Part shown: positions 24,923 through 34,201 of the stretch, piece by piece | How the letters are laid out: the number at the start of each line of letters is the position of its first letter | Numbering within the stretch: position 1 is the first letter of the stretch | Assembly (NCBI GenBank): GCA_018401495.1 | Contig: JAGYJX010000027.1 | Coordinates: forward strand, 1 to 64,000 | Direction: 5' to 3' | DNA: 64,000 nucleotides | Source: Rhodospirillaceae bacterium | GTDB lineage: Bacteria; Pseudomonadota; Alphaproteobacteria; Thalassobaculales; Thalassobaculaceae | The notes under the pieces: model-generated | The model's input: only the letters and a program-made list of their open reading frames with translations | Told to the model about the DNA's origin: nothing | Databases searched by the model: none | Translations under genes and position numbers: made by a program

Positions 24923-26011
24923 ATGCCGATCGCCGCGATCCAGGCGGACCACTTCCGGATCCCGCTCCCCGTCGTGCTGTCCGACTCGACCCACGGCGAG
25001 ATCACCCATTTCGAGCTGATCACCGCCCGGGTGCGCGACACCGACGGGGCCGAGGGGCTTGGCTACACCTACACCGTCGGCCACGGCGGCGACGCCATCC
25101 GCTCGCTGATCGCGCGCGAGCTGGCCCCGCTGCTGGCGGGGCAGGAGGCCGACCGCGTCGAACAGCTGTGGGAGCGGATGTGGTGGGGCCTGCATTTCAT
25201 CGGCCGCGGCGGGCCGGCGTCGTTCGCCATCGCCGCGGTCGACATCGCGCTCTGGGACCTCAAGGCCAAGCGCGCCGGACTGCCGCTCTGGCGCCTGCTC
25301 AACGGCCATGACCCGCGGGTGCCGGCCTACGCCGGCGGCATCGACCTGCTGTTCACCGTCGACGAGCTGCTGCGGCAGACCCGCGACAACCTCGATCGCG
25401 GCTTCAAGGCGATCAAGATGAAGGTCGGCCGCGACCGGCTGTCGGAGGACGTCGCCCGGGTGGCGGCGATGCGCGATTTCCTCGGCCCCGACTTCCCGCT
25501 GATGGTCGACGCCAACATGCGCTGGCCGGTCGACACCGCCATCCGGGCGTCGCGCAAGCTGGCCGCCTACGACCTGGTCTGGCTGGAGGAGCCGACCATC
25601 CCCGACGACCTGGCCGGCCACGTGCGGATCGCCCGCGAGGGAGCGACGCCGATCGCCACCGGCGAGAATTTCCACACCGTCTACGAGTTCCGCAACTTCA
25701 TCAACGCCGGCGCCGTCGACTTCCCGGAGCCGGATGTCGCCACCTGCGGCGGCGTCACCTCCTGGCTGAAGATCGCGCACCTGGCCGAGGCCAACAACCT
25801 GCCGGTGACGACGCACGGGGTGCACGATCTGCAGGTCCACCTGCTCGCCGCGATCCCGAACAACTCGTTCCTGGAGATCCACGGCTTCGGGCTCGACCGC
25901 TTCATCGAGAACCCGCTGACCCTCGACGCCGACGGCAAGGCGGTGGCGCCGGAGCGGCCTGGTCACGGGGTGGCGTTCGACTGGCAGGCGCTGGAGGGGA
26001 TCCGGGGCTGA
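24923..26011 (+). CDS. mandelate racemase/muconate lactonizing enzyme family protein (enolase superfamily)
   Basis: A 362-aa enolase-superfamily enzyme with N-terminal capping domain and C-terminal (beta/alpha)7 barrel. Visible active-site residues: KxK motif in FKAIKMKVG, metal ligands D in LMVDANMRW, E in WLEEPT, E in ATGENFHT, and a catalytic-type His in VTTHGVHD. The start at 24923 has AGGAG upstream, in front of MPIAAIQADHFRIPL. These enzymes abstract the alpha-proton of a carboxylate; likely racemisation or dehydration of a sugar acid or related acid, but the substrate is not readable. It is divergent from the toxin-antitoxin operon. Confidence 0.85.
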   Translation: MPIAAIQADHFRIPLPVVLSDSTHGEITHFELITARVRDTDGAEGLGYTYTVGHGGDAIRSLIARELAPLLAGQEADRVEQLWERMWWGLHFIGRGGPASFAIAAVDIALWDLKAKRAGLPLWRLLNGHDPRVPAYAGGIDLLFTVDELLRQTRDNLDRGFKAIKMKVGRDRLSEDVARVAAMRDFLGPDFPLMVDANMRWPVDTAIRASRKLAAYDLVWLEEPTIPDDLAGHVRIAREGATPIATGENFHTVYEFRNFINAGAVDFPEPDVATCGGVTSWLKIAHLAEANNLPVTTHGVHDLQVHLLAAIPNNSFLEIHGFGLDRFIENPLTLDADGKAVAPERPGHGVAFDWQALEGIRG

Positions 26012-26653
26012 GGGACGGCGCCGTGGCAAGAGTCGGCCGCACAACCGGGAACAGTAGACAGCTGCAAACCGCTAGTGCTGATCCCTGACGGTGCAAGACA
26101 ACACCTTCGCAAGATCAAAACCCAAGGCACGGGGCACAACCCCGCGCGCCGCACTTCTGACTCGGAGAGCCGGACGTGGGCTTTAAGTCAGCAAGCAACC
26201 AAGACTTCGGCGGATTGCCAGTTTTGGCGCAGCCCTAGAAGTCACAGGAAATTATCCCCGGGAGTTGGTTGATCCGATCCGCCTGACTTTTGGTTATTTC
26301 GTCCAGTATGTTCAACGCTCAAAGGAGCGAAACAGCGCAATCCAATTGAACAGTTCATGGTTGTCATACTCATTCTCCACTGCTACCGTCGGGCAGAAAA
26401 TCACGGACGACATGTGGGATAAGAGTTGGGGGTGGGTGGTTACGCGGCAGAACGGCTGCGACGGATCGGTTTGCGCGAATCGATCCGCCGGTACGTCGAC
26501 GCCCGAACGGCGTCGGCGCATGGGATGGACGGTTGCCGGACGATGTTCCGATGACCTCCGGTTGCCGGTGAGTTCTGCCGATCGTTCAGAACGCTCTCCC
26601 TTTCAGGACGGCTCGAACCGAGTCCGCCGAACCATCGGAGGGGAGAAACACCG
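26012..26653. other. 640-bp intergenic stretch of lowered GC before the secreted lectin gene
   Basis: No gene is convincing here; the open frames lack family features and normal codon use. GC content drops clearly, especially at 26160-26420. CGGATCG (26462-26468) and CGATCCG (26481-26487) form a 7-bp inverted repeat that could be an operator, and the end carries the GGAGGGGAGAAA ribosome-binding site. It probably contains the promoter of the downstream gene and marks a horizontally gained segment. Confidence 0.4.
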
Positions 26654-29155
26654 ATGACCAACACGTACCCAAAGGACGGTCCAACCAGGGCCGTGAGACG
26701 CTTCCTGGGTGGCGTTCTGTTCATGATCGCCGCACTCGCCTCCGTGCCGCCCGCCGCGGAGGCGCAAGGCACGGTGATCTTCGGTCAGGTCCAGAACACC
26801 CAGTCGGACGGGACGACGATCTGCCTCGGGTCGGATGGTTTGCCGGCTGCGGGGAAACGGGTGATCGCGGTTTACTGCAATCAGTTGGCGCCAGTCTGGT
26901 CCCTGGTCAACTGGACCGCACCGGGCAAGTACAAGCTTGCCATCGGCCAGGACGGACCGGGCATTCATGACAACGAGGCGCTCTGCCTGGACGTCGACAC
27001 CGCCCACCCTGCCAACTATGAGAACCTGCAGTTCTACTACTGTCATCCCAGCGCGGCGACCAACACCGACTGGGAGTGGGGCACGCCGGGGACGCAGTCT
27101 CTCCCGAGTGGAACGATCGTTCTGCCGTCTCAGGGCAAATGCGTGGTCAACGCTCAGATCGGTGTCGCGCTCGACGTCGGACCCTGCAATCCGTCGACCC
27201 AGACCTGGTTCATGCAGACGGCTCCAACGCTTTCGGACTTCGAAGGGCCGGTCGGGCTGCACGTCCCTGGCCAAGAGGCGGTCTGCCTGGGAGTCGACGG
27301 TTCGACCGCATCGAACGCCGACGTCATCTCGGTGGACTGCGCATCGGCACCGTCCTGGAAGGTCGACCAGTGGGCCCGCTCGGCGCCGCTGACCAAGCTG
27401 GAGCTTCTGAACAACGACGGGACCGGCACCGGATACTGCATGACGGATTCCTCCGGCCGTCCGGGTGAGCAGGACGACACGTTCAAGCTGCAGAGCTGCG
27501 ACAGTTTCACACGGCGGCACCACCAGTTCTACTGGACCTCCGGGAACGCCCTGCCGGGCGTACCGCTCGGGCCGATCTCGCTTGGAACGACGGGCAAATG
27601 CCTGACCGCCACGCCGGAGGGCGACCGTCCCTTCCTCTCCGCCTGCGACAAGCTCAATCAGATCTGGGTGCTCTTGCCGAGCCTGCCCACGACGCAACAG
27701 GCCGGGTCCCAGCTCTTCACCACAAGCGGGACCTTCACGCCGCCGGTCGACGGCACCTATCGGATCGTCGCGATCGGCGGTGGCGGTGGTGGCGGCGCCG
27801 ATGAGGGCGGCGGCGGTGGGTCGGGAGTGGTTGCCTATTCCGGCAGCGTCACCCTGTCGACGAGCGACCAGATTACGGTGACGGTGGGGACCGGCGGTGT
27901 TGCCGGCGTTGTCACCGGCACCTTGCCTCAGCAGAACGGCGGCGCCGGGACGGTCTCCAGCTTCGGGCCGTACACGTCCGGCGGCAACTCGACCACGCTG
28001 ACGGCCGACGGCGGCGGCGGCGGTGGAAAGAACAGGACCGCGGGCGGTGCCGGCGGGTCCGGTGGCGGATTCGCAGGCAAGAGTGGGGGGCGGGCCGGAG
28101 GCGATGGCGGCAGCGGGGGCGGGACCGGCCAGCCCGGCGGAACCGGGCAAGGTGCTTCCTTCCACGACGATCTGTGCAAGTTCGTGACCGTCAACGTTTA
28201 TCCGGGCATCGGGGGCTCCTACGCCGTCCTCACCGCGTTCGGTGGCGGTGGCGGCGGTGGGCTCGCCATGGACGATCCCAACGGGCAGCAACCCGGCACC
28301 CCCGCCGGCGGAGACAACGCCAAGGGAACAGGCTACGGCGGAGTCGGATACGGCGCCGGCGGCGGCGGCGGGGATGGGCATCCGGTCGGAGCGACAAACC
28401 CCTTGCGCAACGGGGGAGCGGGTGCCGCGGGCGCGGTGCTGGTCGAATGGGGCGGCGACCCGGATGCCAACTGTCCGGATCAGCAGCGCTTCCGGAGCAG
28501 CGGTACCTTCACGGCCTCCTACACCGGCACCCATCGGATCCTGGCGATCGGCGCCGGCGGCGAGGGTGGCGACACCCAGGGCGGTGGCGGCGGTTCGGGC
28601 GAGACCGCCTACACCGCGGTCGACCTTGCCGCGGGCGACCAACTGGCGGTCACGGTCGGATCGATCGGTGAGGTCGCGACCGGGAGTACCGTCACCCAGA
28701 ACGGAACGACACTGGTGTCGGCGGACGGTGGCGCCGCCGGCGCGAACAACGGCGGTGCCGGCGGAAACGGCGGCTCGGGTGGCGGACAAAGCCCGCATTC
28801 GGGTGGAATGAACGGGGACCGCGGCGGCGGTCCGAACGGCGGAACGGGTCAACCCGATTTCCCCCAGGATCTCTGCAAGATCATTCACCAGGGCGTCTAT
28901 TCCGGCGCCGGCGGCTTCAGCACTGGGAGGAACACCGGTGGCGGCGGCGGCGGCGGTGTCGTCGTCGTCGCGGAGGGTGAGACCAATCTCCGTTTCAACG
29001 GCAACGACACCGCCAACAGTGGAAATGGGTTCGGGTCCGGCGGTGCGGGCGGTGACGGATCCGCCGGTGTTTCCCCCGACAAGCAGTACGGTGGCCCGGG
29101 TATCAGTGGCATCGTGATCATCCAGTGGGGTGGCACCGTACCGGCCGGCTGCTAG
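26654..29155 (+). CDS. secreted protein with six ricin-type lectin repeats and two tandem Gly-rich domains, 833 aa
   Basis: Signal peptide: basic start, hydrophobic FLGGVLFMIAALASVPPAA, cleavage near AEA-QG. Residues about 38-345 hold six repeats each with a Cys pair (for example CLGSDG...VYC, CLDVDT...YYC, CVVNAQ...GPC, CLGVDG...VDC, CMTDSS...QSC, CLTATP...SAC), each ending in a Trp motif (QTW, QIW types), which reads as two beta-trefoils of ricin B type. Residues about 355-600 and 612-829 are two copies of a Gly-rich domain: SGTFT...GT(Y/H)RI(V/L)AIG(G/A)GG, long GGGG runs, and an end LVEWGG/IIQWGG. Similar Gly-rich domains occur in phage tail-fibre adhesins. Inferred: extracellular carbohydrate-binding adhesin. 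The gene has GGAGGGG before the ATG and is monocistronic. Confidence 0.75.
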   Translation: MTNTYPKDGPTRAVRRFLGGVLFMIAALASVPPAAEAQGTVIFGQVQNTQSDGTTICLGSDGLPAAGKRVIAVYCNQLAPVWSLVNWTAPGKYKLAIGQDGPGIHDNEALCLDVDTAHPANYENLQFYYCHPSAATNTDWEWGTPGTQSLPSGTIVLPSQGKCVVNAQIGVALDVGPCNPSTQTWFMQTAPTLSDFEGPVGLHVPGQEAVCLGVDGSTASNADVISVDCASAPSWKVDQWARSAPLTKLELLNNDGTGTGYCMTDSSGRPGEQDDTFKLQSCDSFTRRHHQFYWTSGNALPGVPLGPISLGTTGKCLTATPEGDRPFLSACDKLNQIWVLLPSLPTTQQAGSQLFTTSGTFTPPVDGTYRIVAIGGGGGGGADEGGGGGSGVVAYSGSVTLSTSDQITVTVGTGGVAGVVTGTLPQQNGGAGTVSSFGPYTSGGNSTTLTADGGGGGGKNRTAGGAGGSGGGFAGKSGGRAGGDGGSGGGTGQPGGTGQGASFHDDLCKFVTVNVYPGIGGSYAVLTAFGGGGGGGLAMDDPNGQQPGTPAGGDNAKGTGYGGVGYGAGGGGGDGHPVGATNPLRNGGAGAAGAVLVEWGGDPDANCPDQQRFRSSGTFTASYTGTHRILAIGAGGEGGDTQGGGGGSGETAYTAVDLAAGDQLAVTVGSIGEVATGSTVTQNGTTLVSADGGAAGANNGGAGGNGGSGGGQSPHSGGMNGDRGGGPNGGTGQPDFPQDLCKIIHQGVYSGAGGFSTGRNTGGGGGGGVVVVAEGETNLRFNGNDTANSGNGFGSGGAGGDGSAGVSPDKQYGGPGISGIVIIQWGGTVPAGC

Positions 29156-29401
29156 GGCCGAGGGGCTCGACGATAGCCAGGAGCGTGCTGTCACGCCGCT
29201 CCTCGATCAGACCGAGGATCTCCTCGGCGCAGGCCTCGATAGGGTGCGGGCGGTGTTCCCCGCCTGGCGACCGGGCTCAACACCGCCCGTCCGCCCGCAC
29301 CGATCGACGCACTTGACCGCCGTCCAAGTCGCTCCCCCAAGGCGCGTCGCTGCCGGGCGCCGCGCGATGCCGTCCGCAACTGCCGGTCGCGCAACGTCCC
29401 G

Positions 29402-29542
29402 TCAAATCCAGAACGACTTGATCACCGGGGCCGGCGGCGGCGACACGGTGTTCTTCGCCGGGCCCGGCGGCGTCTCGGGGACCGACTGGCAGCCGGCGCT
29501 CACCAGGGCAAGCAGGATCAGGGCCGCGACTCGCGACGTCAT
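29402..29542 (-). CDS. 46-aa predicted lipoprotein
   Basis: A short gene on the strand opposite its neighbours. MTSRVAALILLALVSAGCQS is a full lipoprotein signal with lipobox VSAGC (Cys at residue 18). The mature part is a Pro-rich 29-residue tail ending KSFWI. GGAGG lies 7 nt upstream of the ATG. It has the look of small lipoproteins such as entericidins or lysis-type peptides but no family can be named. Convergent with the lectin gene, divergent from the enolase-family gene. Confidence 0.6.
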   Translation of the reverse strand: MTSRVAALILLALVSAGCQSVPETPPGPAKNTVSPPPAPVIKSFWI

Positions 29543-29665
29543 CGCACACCTCCGGGTCGGCCCTCCCCGTCACGAACGCCGTCCGCCGCCGCCGGTTCCC
29601 GCCGCTTGCCGCCCCGCCCCGCGGTCCTGCTATGGTCGCGGGGTCGAACACCCGAGGAGGCGGCG

Positions 29666-30809
29666 ATGAAGATCACGGCGGTGCGCGTCCACGTCCTGGA
29701 GGCGCCGATCGAGGCGCGGTTCGCGTTCTCGCAGGCCTGGGTCGACCGGCGGGTCGGGCTGGTGCTGGAGATCGAGACCGACAGCGGCCTGGTCGGCTGG
29801 GGCGACGGCTACGGGCCGCCCTGGGCGCTGGCCACCGTCATCGAGCGCTACTACGCGCCGCGCCTGGTCGGGCGCTCGCCGCTGGCCGGCGACGCGATCT
29901 GGGAGGAGCTCTACAATTCGCTGCGCGACCACGGCCAGCGCGGCATCGCCGTGCAGGCGCTGTCGGCGGTCGACATCGCGCTCTGGGATCTGCGCGGCAA
30001 GCATTACGGCGCGCCGGTCCACGCCCTGATGGGCGGGCCGATCCGCACCGCCGTGCCGGCCTACGCCACCGGCCTGTACCGGCGCACCGACGACCGGGCC
30101 GAAAACCACCGCCTGCTGCGCGAGGAGGCCGAGGGCTACCTGGAAGCCGGCTTCCGCACCATGAAGACCAAGGTCGGCTTCGGCTTCGACGACGATTTGG
30201 CGCTGGTGGCGATGCTGCGCGAGACCATCGGCCCGGACATCGGCCTGCTGGTCGACGCCAACCACGGCTGCGACACGGTCCAGGCCAAGCGGCTGGCGCG
30301 CGCCATCGAGCCCTACGGCATCGGCTGGTTCGAGGAGCCGGTCGAGCCCGAGGACCTGGAGGGCTACCGCGAGGTGCGGGCCGCCACCAGCATCCCGATC
30401 GCCGGCGGCGAATGCTCGTTCACCCGCCACGATTTCCGGCGCATCCTGGAGGCCCGCGCGGTCGACGTCATCCAGCCCGACACCGCCTCCTGCGGCGGCC
30501 TGACCGAGGCCAAGCGGATCGCCGACATGGCCTGGACCCACGGCGTGCGCTACAACCCGCACGTCTGGGGCACCGGCATCGGGCTGGCGGCGGCGATGCA
30601 GCTGCTGGCGGTGCTGCCGACCAACGTGCCGTCCTTCGGCGCCCACCAGCCGATGCTGGAATACGACAGCACCCCGCACCCGTTCCGCCAGGGCCTGCTG
30701 GTCGACCCGATCCGGGTCGAGCGCGGCGTCGGCCACGTGCCGGACGGCCCCGGCCTCGGCGATCGAGATCCGCCGCGACGTGCTGGAGCGCTGGCGGGTC
30801 GGGCCGTGA
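29666..30809 (+). CDS. mandelate racemase/muconate lactonizing enzyme family protein (frameshift near the end)
   Basis: A 380-aa enolase-superfamily enzyme distinct from the one at 24.9 kb. Capping domain from MKITAVRVHVLEAPIEARFAF; barrel with KxK in FRTMKTKVGFG, metal ligands D in LVDANHGC, E in WFEEPVEPED, E in AGGECSF, and His in YNPHVWGTG. The frame breaks near 30760 with one surplus G; the expected end PGLGIEIRRDVLERWRVGP is then read to the stop at 30807-30809. GAGGAGG lies upstream of the ATG. Such residues fit MR-subgroup dehydratases or epimerases for acids; the exact reaction is unknown. Confidence 0.82.
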
Positions 30810-30954
30810 GGCGGCCGGCGCTGCCAACCGGCTGAAACCGCCGGAACTGTTACCCGGCTGAAACATTGTCGTCGTGGAGGTCGCCGGCGGCCGGTGCGAT
30901 ACTGGCGACAAGCCGAGGAACCGGCGCAAAGCCGGAGACAACCGGGAGGACGCC

Positions 30955-31508
30955 ATGTTCGATCTCGATCGCTTCGTCCAGGACTGCACGGCGGCCTCGA
31001 CGAGACCGCCCCGGAGCTTGCGGTGCGCGAGCTCGTCGCCGCGGCGGTGACCGACCCGGCCGCCGTGATGCGCGCGATCGGCGAGCCCGAGCGCGGCGGG
31101 ATCTACACCCTGCACCACACTGACCGGCTGACCGTGCTGAACCTGGTGTGGGGGCCGGAGATGGACCTGATCCCGCACGACCACCGGATGTGGGCGGCGA
31201 TCGGCATCTACACCGGCCGCGAGACCAACGTGTTCTGGCGGCGCGACGGCACCGGGCTGCAGCGGATGGGCGGCAAGGACCTCGACGAGCGCGAGGCGGT
31301 CTGGCTCGGCGCCACCGCCATCCACTCGGTCACCAACCCGCTCGGCCGGCTGACCGGCGCGCTGCACGTCTACGGCGGCGACTTCTTCGGCACGCCGCGC
31401 AGCGAATGGGACGGCGAGCCGCCGACCGAAACCCCCTACGACGTCGCCAAGATCCGCCGCCTGTTCGACGAGAGCAACCGGCGCCTCGGGCCGGAATCCG
31501 GGAGCTGA
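30955..31508 (+). CDS. cupin/cysteine dioxygenase-like metal-dependent protein (COG5553 type, frameshifted)
   Basis: About 184 aa. After a helical N-terminus (ETAPELAVRELVAAAVTDPAAVMRAIG) it has a double-stranded beta-helix core: LNLVWGPEMDLIPHDHRMWAAIGIYTGRETNVFW, where PHDHRMW is the metal-binding His motif, and the second motif ATAIHSVTNPLGRLTGALHVYGGDFFG. This is the predicted metal-enzyme family related to cysteine dioxygenase. The frame breaks near 30993 (missing base; CTAALDETAPEL expected). GGGAGGA precedes the ATG. It lies 145 bp after the enolase-family gene. The substrate is unknown. Confidence 0.7.
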
Positions 31509-31579
31509 GCGCGCCTTAAGCGTTCCTTTACCGGGCGCGGGCGCAGACTACGCCTCGCGTTAAGTTTGGCGAGGGCGCG

Positions 31580-32083
31580 ATGAAATCCTACGACATGTCC
31601 GCGGTGACGGTGCTCACCGTCGACCCCAACGCGTTCATGCGCGAGATCCTGCGCGAGCTGCTCGACGGCCTCGGCGTCGGCCGGATCATCACCGCCCGCT
31701 CGCTGGAGCACGCCGCCGACCGGCTGCAGGAGGATTCGCGGATCGACATGATCATGACCGAGCTCGACCTGGAGCAGCAGGACGGCGTCGACCTGATCAA
31801 GGCGATCCGCAACCACCGCGACCGGCGGATCCGGATGCTGCCGCTGCTGGTGGTCTCGGCCGACACCCGGATCCCGCGGATCCTGGAATCCCGCGACGCC
31901 GGCGCCACCGAGTTCCTCGCCAAGCCGGTGTCGGCGGAGGCGATCTACAAGCGCCTGGTCCAGCTGATCGAGCGGCCGCGGCCGTTCGTGCGGGTCGGCG
32001 AGGAGTATTTCGGCCCCGACCGCCGCCGCCAGATGCGCGACTTCACCGGCGACGACCGCCGCGAGACGGCTGCCGTCGCCTGA
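31580..32083 (+). CDS. receiver-domain protein with Glu at the phosphorylation position
   Basis: A 167-aa protein. Residues 8-135 are a receiver fold (VTVLTVDPNAFMREIL, LPLLVVSADTR, EFLAKPV). Compared with CheY the phospho-acceptor Asp is replaced by Glu (E61 in MTELDLEQQDG; spacing to the DG pair is the canonical 7), and the N-terminal acidic pair is reduced to D15-P16. S93 and K115 are retained. Glu mimics phospho-Asp poorly or constitutively, so this is an atypical receiver, perhaps permanently active or controlled by another means. The C-terminal tail has FGPDRRR and DDRRE, short basic motifs. It stands alone after the cupin gene. Confidence 0.75.
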   Translation: MKSYDMSAVTVLTVDPNAFMREILRELLDGLGVGRIITARSLEHAADRLQEDSRIDMIMTELDLEQQDGVDLIKAIRNHRDRRIRMLPLLVVSADTRIPRILESRDAGATEFLAKPVSAEAIYKRLVQLIERPRPFVRVGEEYFGPDRRRQMRDFTGDDRRETAAVA

Positions 32084-32106
32084 GGCTTGGAAATCTGTCC
32101 CCACCA

Positions 32107-32228
32107 GGCCCTTCGTGGCCCGCCGCTGCGCGGCGCGCGCCTCAGGGCGATAGAGTTTAAGCCACTGAAATTATTTCTGTTTTCTATCGCCCTGAGGTGC
32201 CCCCGCGCAGCGGGGGCCACGAAGGGCC
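32107..32228. repeat. 122-bp imperfect inverted-repeat element (REP doublet/MITE-like)
   Basis: The left arm (32107-32154) and right arm (32183-32228) are near-perfect inverted copies: both carry GGCCCTTCGTGGCCC, an internal GC-rich mini-palindrome (CGCTGCGCG) and CTCAGGGCGATAGA. The 28-bp centre (GTTTAAGCCACTG...) is AT-rich. It lies between the convergent receiver gene and mnmC. The structure is that of paired extragenic palindromes or a small transposase-dependent element; it may also terminate both genes. Confidence 0.65.
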
Positions 32229-32249
32229 GGGTGTAGACGCCGAGCCGGG

Positions 32250-34194
32250 TCACCTTCTCGCTCTGACGCCTCTCGCTTTCCGGCCTCTCGCTCTTTCGCG
32301 CTCCGCGAACCGCGCCGGATCGACCGCTGCCGCCAGGTCGCGCTCGATCGGGCTCGGCTCGCCCAGCAATCCCGACACCACGGCCTCCGCCAGCAGCGGC
32401 GCGGTCAGCAGGCCGCGCGACCCGAGGCCGGCCAGGACGTACAGCCCGGGCGCCGCCGGCCCGCCGTCGCCGCCCACCCCACCGGCCCCGCCAGCGGCAG
32501 GCGGTCGGGCGTGGTCGCGCGCAGCGCCGCCCTGCCGCCGGTCGCGGCGACCCCTCGAACCAGGCGCCGATCAGCCCCGGCAGCGCGGCGACGATCCGGG
32601 CGTGGCCGTCGCCGGTGACCGCCAGCGGCCAGTCGGCCGGATCGAAGCCCTCGCGGTCGTAGGTGGCGCCGGCGGCGTGCCGGCCGTCGACCGCCGGCGC
32701 CAGATAGCCGCCGAAGGTCAGCACCGCTCCGAGCCGCCGGCTGGTGGCGGTCGCCGGCAGTTCCGACACTTGGCCGCGCACCGCCCGCACCGGCAGGTGG
32801 GCGAGCTGGTCGAGCGTGCACAGCGCCGCACCGGTCGCCACGATCACCACGTCGACCTCGGCGATCGTCGCCCCCTCCGGGTCCGCCAGAAGCCAGCCGC
32901 CGTCGCCCCGCTCCAGCCGCGCCACCGCCCGGCCGAGCGTCGCCTCGGCGCCGCCGGCCAGCGCCCGCACCAGGGCCGGCGGCGACACCCAGCCGGCGCG
33001 CGGGTACCAGATCGCCTTCCGGTCGAGCGCGACGCCGGCGATCCGGCTGGCCTCCTGGGCGTCCACCAGCCTGCCGTCGAGGGCGTCGAGCCGGCCGGTC
33101 TCGGCCAGGCGGCGGTGGCGGGCCAGCACCGCCGGGTCCTCGGCCAGCTCGAGCACGCCGTTGCCGCCGACCGCCACGCCGAGCCCGGCGCAGGCCGCCA
33201 GCGCGTGGCGGAACGCGGCGGCCGAAAGCCGGCCGGCCGGGCCGCCGTCGAGGGTCGGGCGCGGCATCAGGATGCCGACCGGGTTGCCGCTGGCCTCGGC
33301 GGCGACGGTCGGCCGGCGGTCGAGCCAGAGCGGGGCGATGCCGCGCCGCCTCAGCGCGCCGGCCAGCGCCGCACCGGCGACCCCGGCGCCGATCACCGCC
33401 ACGCGCGGCGCCGACCCCGCCCCACTGCCTCCCGGCGCTTCGCCTCCCGCCGCGGCACCCTTCGAAGCGGCTTCGTCGGGGCGAAACTCGCCGGCCAGGC
33501 ACTGCCATTTGTCGCCCAGCCCCGGGCGCCGGCGCATCGCGAAGCCGCGCTCCTGCAGCCCGCGGCGCACCGCGCCGGCGGCGGTGAAGGTGGCGAGGCG
33601 GCAGCCGGGTGCGGCCAGCCGGGCGACCTCGTCGAGCACCGCCGGCGCCCACATCGCCGGGTTGCGGGAAGGCGCGAAGCCGTCCAGGAACCAGGCGTCG
33701 ACCCGGGCGTCGAGCGCCGGCAGCACCGCCGCCACGTCGCCGATCGCCAGGGTCAGGCAGACGCCGTCGTCGTCGAACCAGACTTGGTGCAGCCCCGCGA
33801 CCGGTCGCGGGTAGCGCTCGATCAGCCGCGCCGAGAGGCCGGCGACCGCCCGGAACGGCGCCAGCACGCCGGCCAGCGTGCCGCGCCGGATCGGGAAGCC
33901 CTCGACCGAGACGTAGTGCAGGATGCCGCCCGCCGGCCGGCGGCGCCGCCAGAGGTCCCAGGTCGCCAGGAAATTCAGCCCGGTGCCGAAACCGGTCTCG
34001 GCGACGGTGAACGCGCGCCGGCCGGCCCAGGCATCGGGCAGGCCGGCGCCGGCCAGGAACACGTGCGCCGCCTCCTCCAGGCCGCCGGCGCGCGAGAAGT
34101 AGACGTCGTCGAACCGCGACGAGGCCGGCACCCCGTCGCGGAACACCAGCCCGGGATCGCGATCCTCCGGGTTGGCTTCCTCCGGGCCGGCCAC
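32250..34194 (-). CDS. mnmC: bifunctional tRNA 5-methylaminomethyl-2-thiouridine modification enzyme MnmC (frameshifted)
   Basis: About 648 aa. The N-terminal methyltransferase domain (MnmC2; residues about 1-230) has FTVAETGFGTGLNFLATWDLW and DAWFLDGFAPSRNPAMW. The C-terminal FAD oxidase domain (MnmC1) has dinucleotide motif VAVIGAGVAGAALAGALRRRG, GNPVGILMPRPTLDG and the later VRAVRGQVSELPA. Together they convert cmnm5s2U to mnm5s2U at tRNA position 34. Breaks lie near 32551 (missing G after WFEG) and near 32480; the terminal GLYVLAGLGSRGLLTAPLLAE is in the last frame. The start ATG at 34194 lies 7 bp after the cupin gene, probably one operon. Confidence 0.85.
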
Positions 34195-34201
34195 GGTCGG
34201 G

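Noticed and set aside
26265..26657. 130-codon open frame before the lectin gene
   Set aside because: Its translation has no domain or normal codon pattern, the end overlaps the lectin start region, and there is no ribosome-binding site.
26603..29194. Open frame of 863 codons on the minus strand opposite the lectin gene
   Set aside because: It is the antisense shadow of a Gly-rich gene (GGN codons give open complementary frames). No ribosome-binding site and no recognisable domain.
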